From positions 620,001 through 684,000 of the forward strand of contig CANLRI010000001.1 in the NCBI GenBank assembly GCA_947493585.1: 64,000 nucleotides of DNA, read 5' to 3'. This DNA is from an uncultured Planococcus sp. Lineage in GTDB: Bacteria > Bacillota > Bacilli > Bacillales_A > Planococcaceae. Position 1 is the first letter of the stretch. Each line of letters begins with the position of its first letter. The notes under the pieces were generated by a model. It did not search any database, was not told the origin of the DNA, and saw only the letters and a program-made list of their open reading frames with translations. Positions 62,394 to 64,000 of the stretch are shown piece after piece. The translations under genes and the position numbers were made by a program.

Positions 62394-63802
62394 CGGCTAA
62401 ACCCCAAAAAATCAAAAAAGGCGGAGACAAAATCCCGCATACATATGCGATTTTATTTTTGATCATGATTGCAGCAATGGTTGCTTCGTATTTGATTCCA
62501 GCAGGGCAATACGAGCGGGAGGAAGTGGACGGGCGTACAGTCGTCATCGACAATTCCTTCGCGGAAGTGGAACAGAGCCCTGTCGGCTTCTTTGAGTTGT
62601 TTAAGGCAATTCCAACAGGGATGTCCGAAGCTTCCAGCATCATCTTCTATATCTTCCTAGTCGGGGGCGCATTCGGTATTATCCGTGCGACGGGCGCGAT
62701 CGAATCCGGAATTGCCAAAGTAGTCGACAAGCTCGAAAAGCGTGAAAAGTTTTTAATCCCCATTATTATGATCCTGTTTTCGGTACTCGGTGCCACAATC
62801 GGAATGGCGGAGGAAGTTATCATCTTCGTGCCGATCGGCATTGCCGTGGCACGGGCAATCGGCTTTGACGCCATGACCGGAACCGCGATGGTGTCACTCG
62901 GTGCAGCGTCCGGTTTTATCGGCGGTATGCTCAATCCGTTTACGGTCGGGATTGCACAAGGCATTGCGGAATTGCAGATTTTCTCTGGAATCGGCTTCCG
63001 CTTCGGTGCGTATATCTTCTTCCTGAGCTTTGCAATTTGGTACGTCATGCGCTATGCGGCGAAAGTGAAAAAAGATCCGACGCAAAGTGTCATCTATGAA
63101 ATTGAGAAGCGCGCACAGAAATCGTCAACAAAAGACCAAGCGGAAGCGCTCGGTGCGTTTAATTGGCGCCACGGTATGGTGTTCGTGTTCCTAGCAGTCG
63201 GCCTTGGCATCAATGTCTACGGTGTATTTGAATGGGGCTGGTATTTGACGGAACTTGCCGCCTCATTTGTGATTATCGGTTTTGCGGCAGGGCTCGTCGG
63301 AAACTTAGGCGTCAATCGAATGTTCGACGCCTTTGTTGACGGCATGAAATTGGTCGTCTTCGGTGCGTTGATCGTCGGGTTTGCCCGTGCTATTCTGGTC
63401 ATCATGGAGCAGGGCGTCATCATGGATACGATGATCCACGGCTTATCAAGTGTTATCAGCGGCTTGCCAAATGCCTTGACCGTTATCGGCATGTTCTTCA
63501 CACAAGTTGTGATCAATTTCTTTATCCCTTCCGGAAGCGGCCAGGCGGCAACGACAATGCCGATCATGACGCCTTTATCGGATCTATTGTCCATTGAGCG
63601 TCAAGTGGCGGTGCTCGCGTATCAATACGGAGACGGCATCACCAATTCCATCATTCCGACATCCGCTGCGTTAATGGGTTATTTGGCAGTAGCGGGCATC
63701 CCTTATGAAAAATGGGTGAAATTCGTCTGGAAACTGGTCGTTGGCTGGCTGTTCATTGCGCTCGTCGCACTCGTCATCGCTGTCTTAATCGGCGTTTCAT
63801 AA
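62390..63802 (+). CDS. YfcC-family membrane transporter
   Basis: A 470-residue carrier with about 11-12 transmembrane helices. The YfcC/DcuC-like features are PHTYAILFLIMIAAMVASYLIPAGQYER at the N-terminus (P-x-x-Y and I-P-A-G-x-Y/F), GMAEEVIIFVPIGI, and the late FIPSGSGQAATTMPIM, a conserved substrate hairpin. Relatives move basic amino acids, peptides or dicarboxylates. ATG 62390 overlaps the epimerase stop by four bases with AGGGGGCGATC upstream; the longer frame from 62366 is inside the epimerase gene. Co-translation with the epimerase suggests uptake of dipeptides or their amino acids. No terminator is evident before the next repeat. Confidence 0.88.
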   Translation: MTAKPQKIKKGGDKIPHTYAILFLIMIAAMVASYLIPAGQYEREEVDGRTVVIDNSFAEVEQSPVGFFELFKAIPTGMSEASSIIFYIFLVGGAFGIIRATGAIESGIAKVVDKLEKREKFLIPIIMILFSVLGATIGMAEEVIIFVPIGIAVARAIGFDAMTGTAMVSLGAASGFIGGMLNPFTVGIAQGIAELQIFSGIGFRFGAYIFFLSFAIWYVMRYAAKVKKDPTQSVIYEIEKRAQKSSTKDQAEALGAFNWRHGMVFVFLAVGLGINVYGVFEWGWYLTELAASFVIIGFAAGLVGNLGVNRMFDAFVDGMKLVVFGALIVGFARAILVIMEQGVIMDTMIHGLSSVISGLPNALTVIGMFFTQVVINFFIPSGSGQAATTMPIMTPLSDLLSIERQVAVLAYQYGDGITNSIIPTSAALMGYLAVAGIPYEKWVKFVWKLVVGWLFIALVALVIAVLIGVS

Positions 63803-63947
63803 ATACAAAAAATTCCCAGTGCTAAATGTACTGCGGATTTTCAGAGTGTTGAAGAAGTCTGTTAGACAGATATTAAATTAAAAGCTGACGATCTTTTCGA
63901 CATTCAAAAATCAATGACTTATTTAAGTATTTGGAGAAGTGTTTGCT

Positions 63948-64000
63948 CGACTCCTGTGGGACTAGCGGGTTTGAGAGACCCCGCAGTGAATGATTAAGCG
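63948..64000 (-). repeat. Palindromic repeat family R1, copy c (reverse, cut by the window edge)
   Basis: GCTCGACTCCTGTGGGACTA and GAGAGACCCCGCAG match the reverse complement of the right arm of R1 copy a (CGGAGTCG, GGGTCTC). The rest continues beyond the window. Confidence 0.65.

Overview
The window looks like chromosomal DNA of a low-to-moderate GC Gram-positive bacterium (Bacillota, Bacilli). Gene content (MccA/MccB with YrrT and LuxS, BmrC/BmrD-type half transporters, YusW-like lipoprotein, YczE, SE1832-type small protein, AGGAGG-type ribosome sites with GTG/TTG starts, Rho-independent terminators) and the dispersed palindromic repeats fit the Planococcaceae/Caryophanaceae, most likely Planococcus. 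That placement is inference. No rRNA, tRNA, CRISPR array, prophage or insertion sequence is visible. The window opens inside a sensor kinase gene and closes inside a dispersed repeat.

Layout. 1-10 kb: a truncated histidine kinase; a multi-helix membrane protein; a four-gene carboxylate uptake/activation operon (small DUF485-like protein, sodium:solute symporter, Yip1-like protein, acyl-CoA synthetase) behind a promoter carrying a CcpA cre site and a second palindrome; then DedA, a 2-hydroxyacid dehydrogenase and TrhO. 10-15 kb: a TipAS-type MerR regulator whose stop overlaps an unlisted 42-residue zinc-ribbon gene, facing a probable lysine-catabolism operon (aldehyde dehydrogenase, lysine 6-dehydrogenase-like, glutaryl-CoA-dehydrogenase-like) with a consensus cre site. 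15-25 kb: lipid kinase, alanyl-tRNA editing protein, beta-propeller protein, zinc alcohol dehydrogenase, split ThrE exporter, GGDEF/EAL protein. 25-31 kb: EamA transporter, heterodimeric ABC exporter, tandem acetyltransferase, YusW-like lipoprotein. 31-40 kb: tryptophan 2,3-dioxygenase, glycerophosphodiesterase, DUF2804, DegV, PlsY-like, M20 dipeptidase, CNNM/CorC-type protein, ECF sigma factor, phospholipase D protein. 42-50 kb: ABC-F ATPase, SE1832-like protein, cation:proton antiporter, flavin reductase, topoisomerase III, YbaK, YczE. 50-53 kb: yrrT-luxS-mccA-mccB, which turns the SAM by-product S-ribosylhomocysteine into homocysteine and then cysteine. 53-64 kb: secreted metalloprotease, MarR plus YhgE/Pip pair, Kbl, M20 amidohydrolase, dipeptide epimerase and a YfcC transporter.

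The main structure that genes do not explain is a set of dispersed non-coding repeats at 22.25-22.49, 40.8-41.9, 59.15-59.8 and 63.9-64 kb. One family has six copies, five of which fold as a long branched hairpin with compensatory base changes between copies. A second, unrelated palindromic family sits directly upstream of it at two loci. A shared stem-loop insert of about 65-70 bases appears in the apical loop of members of both families, giving a nested, modular repeat system.
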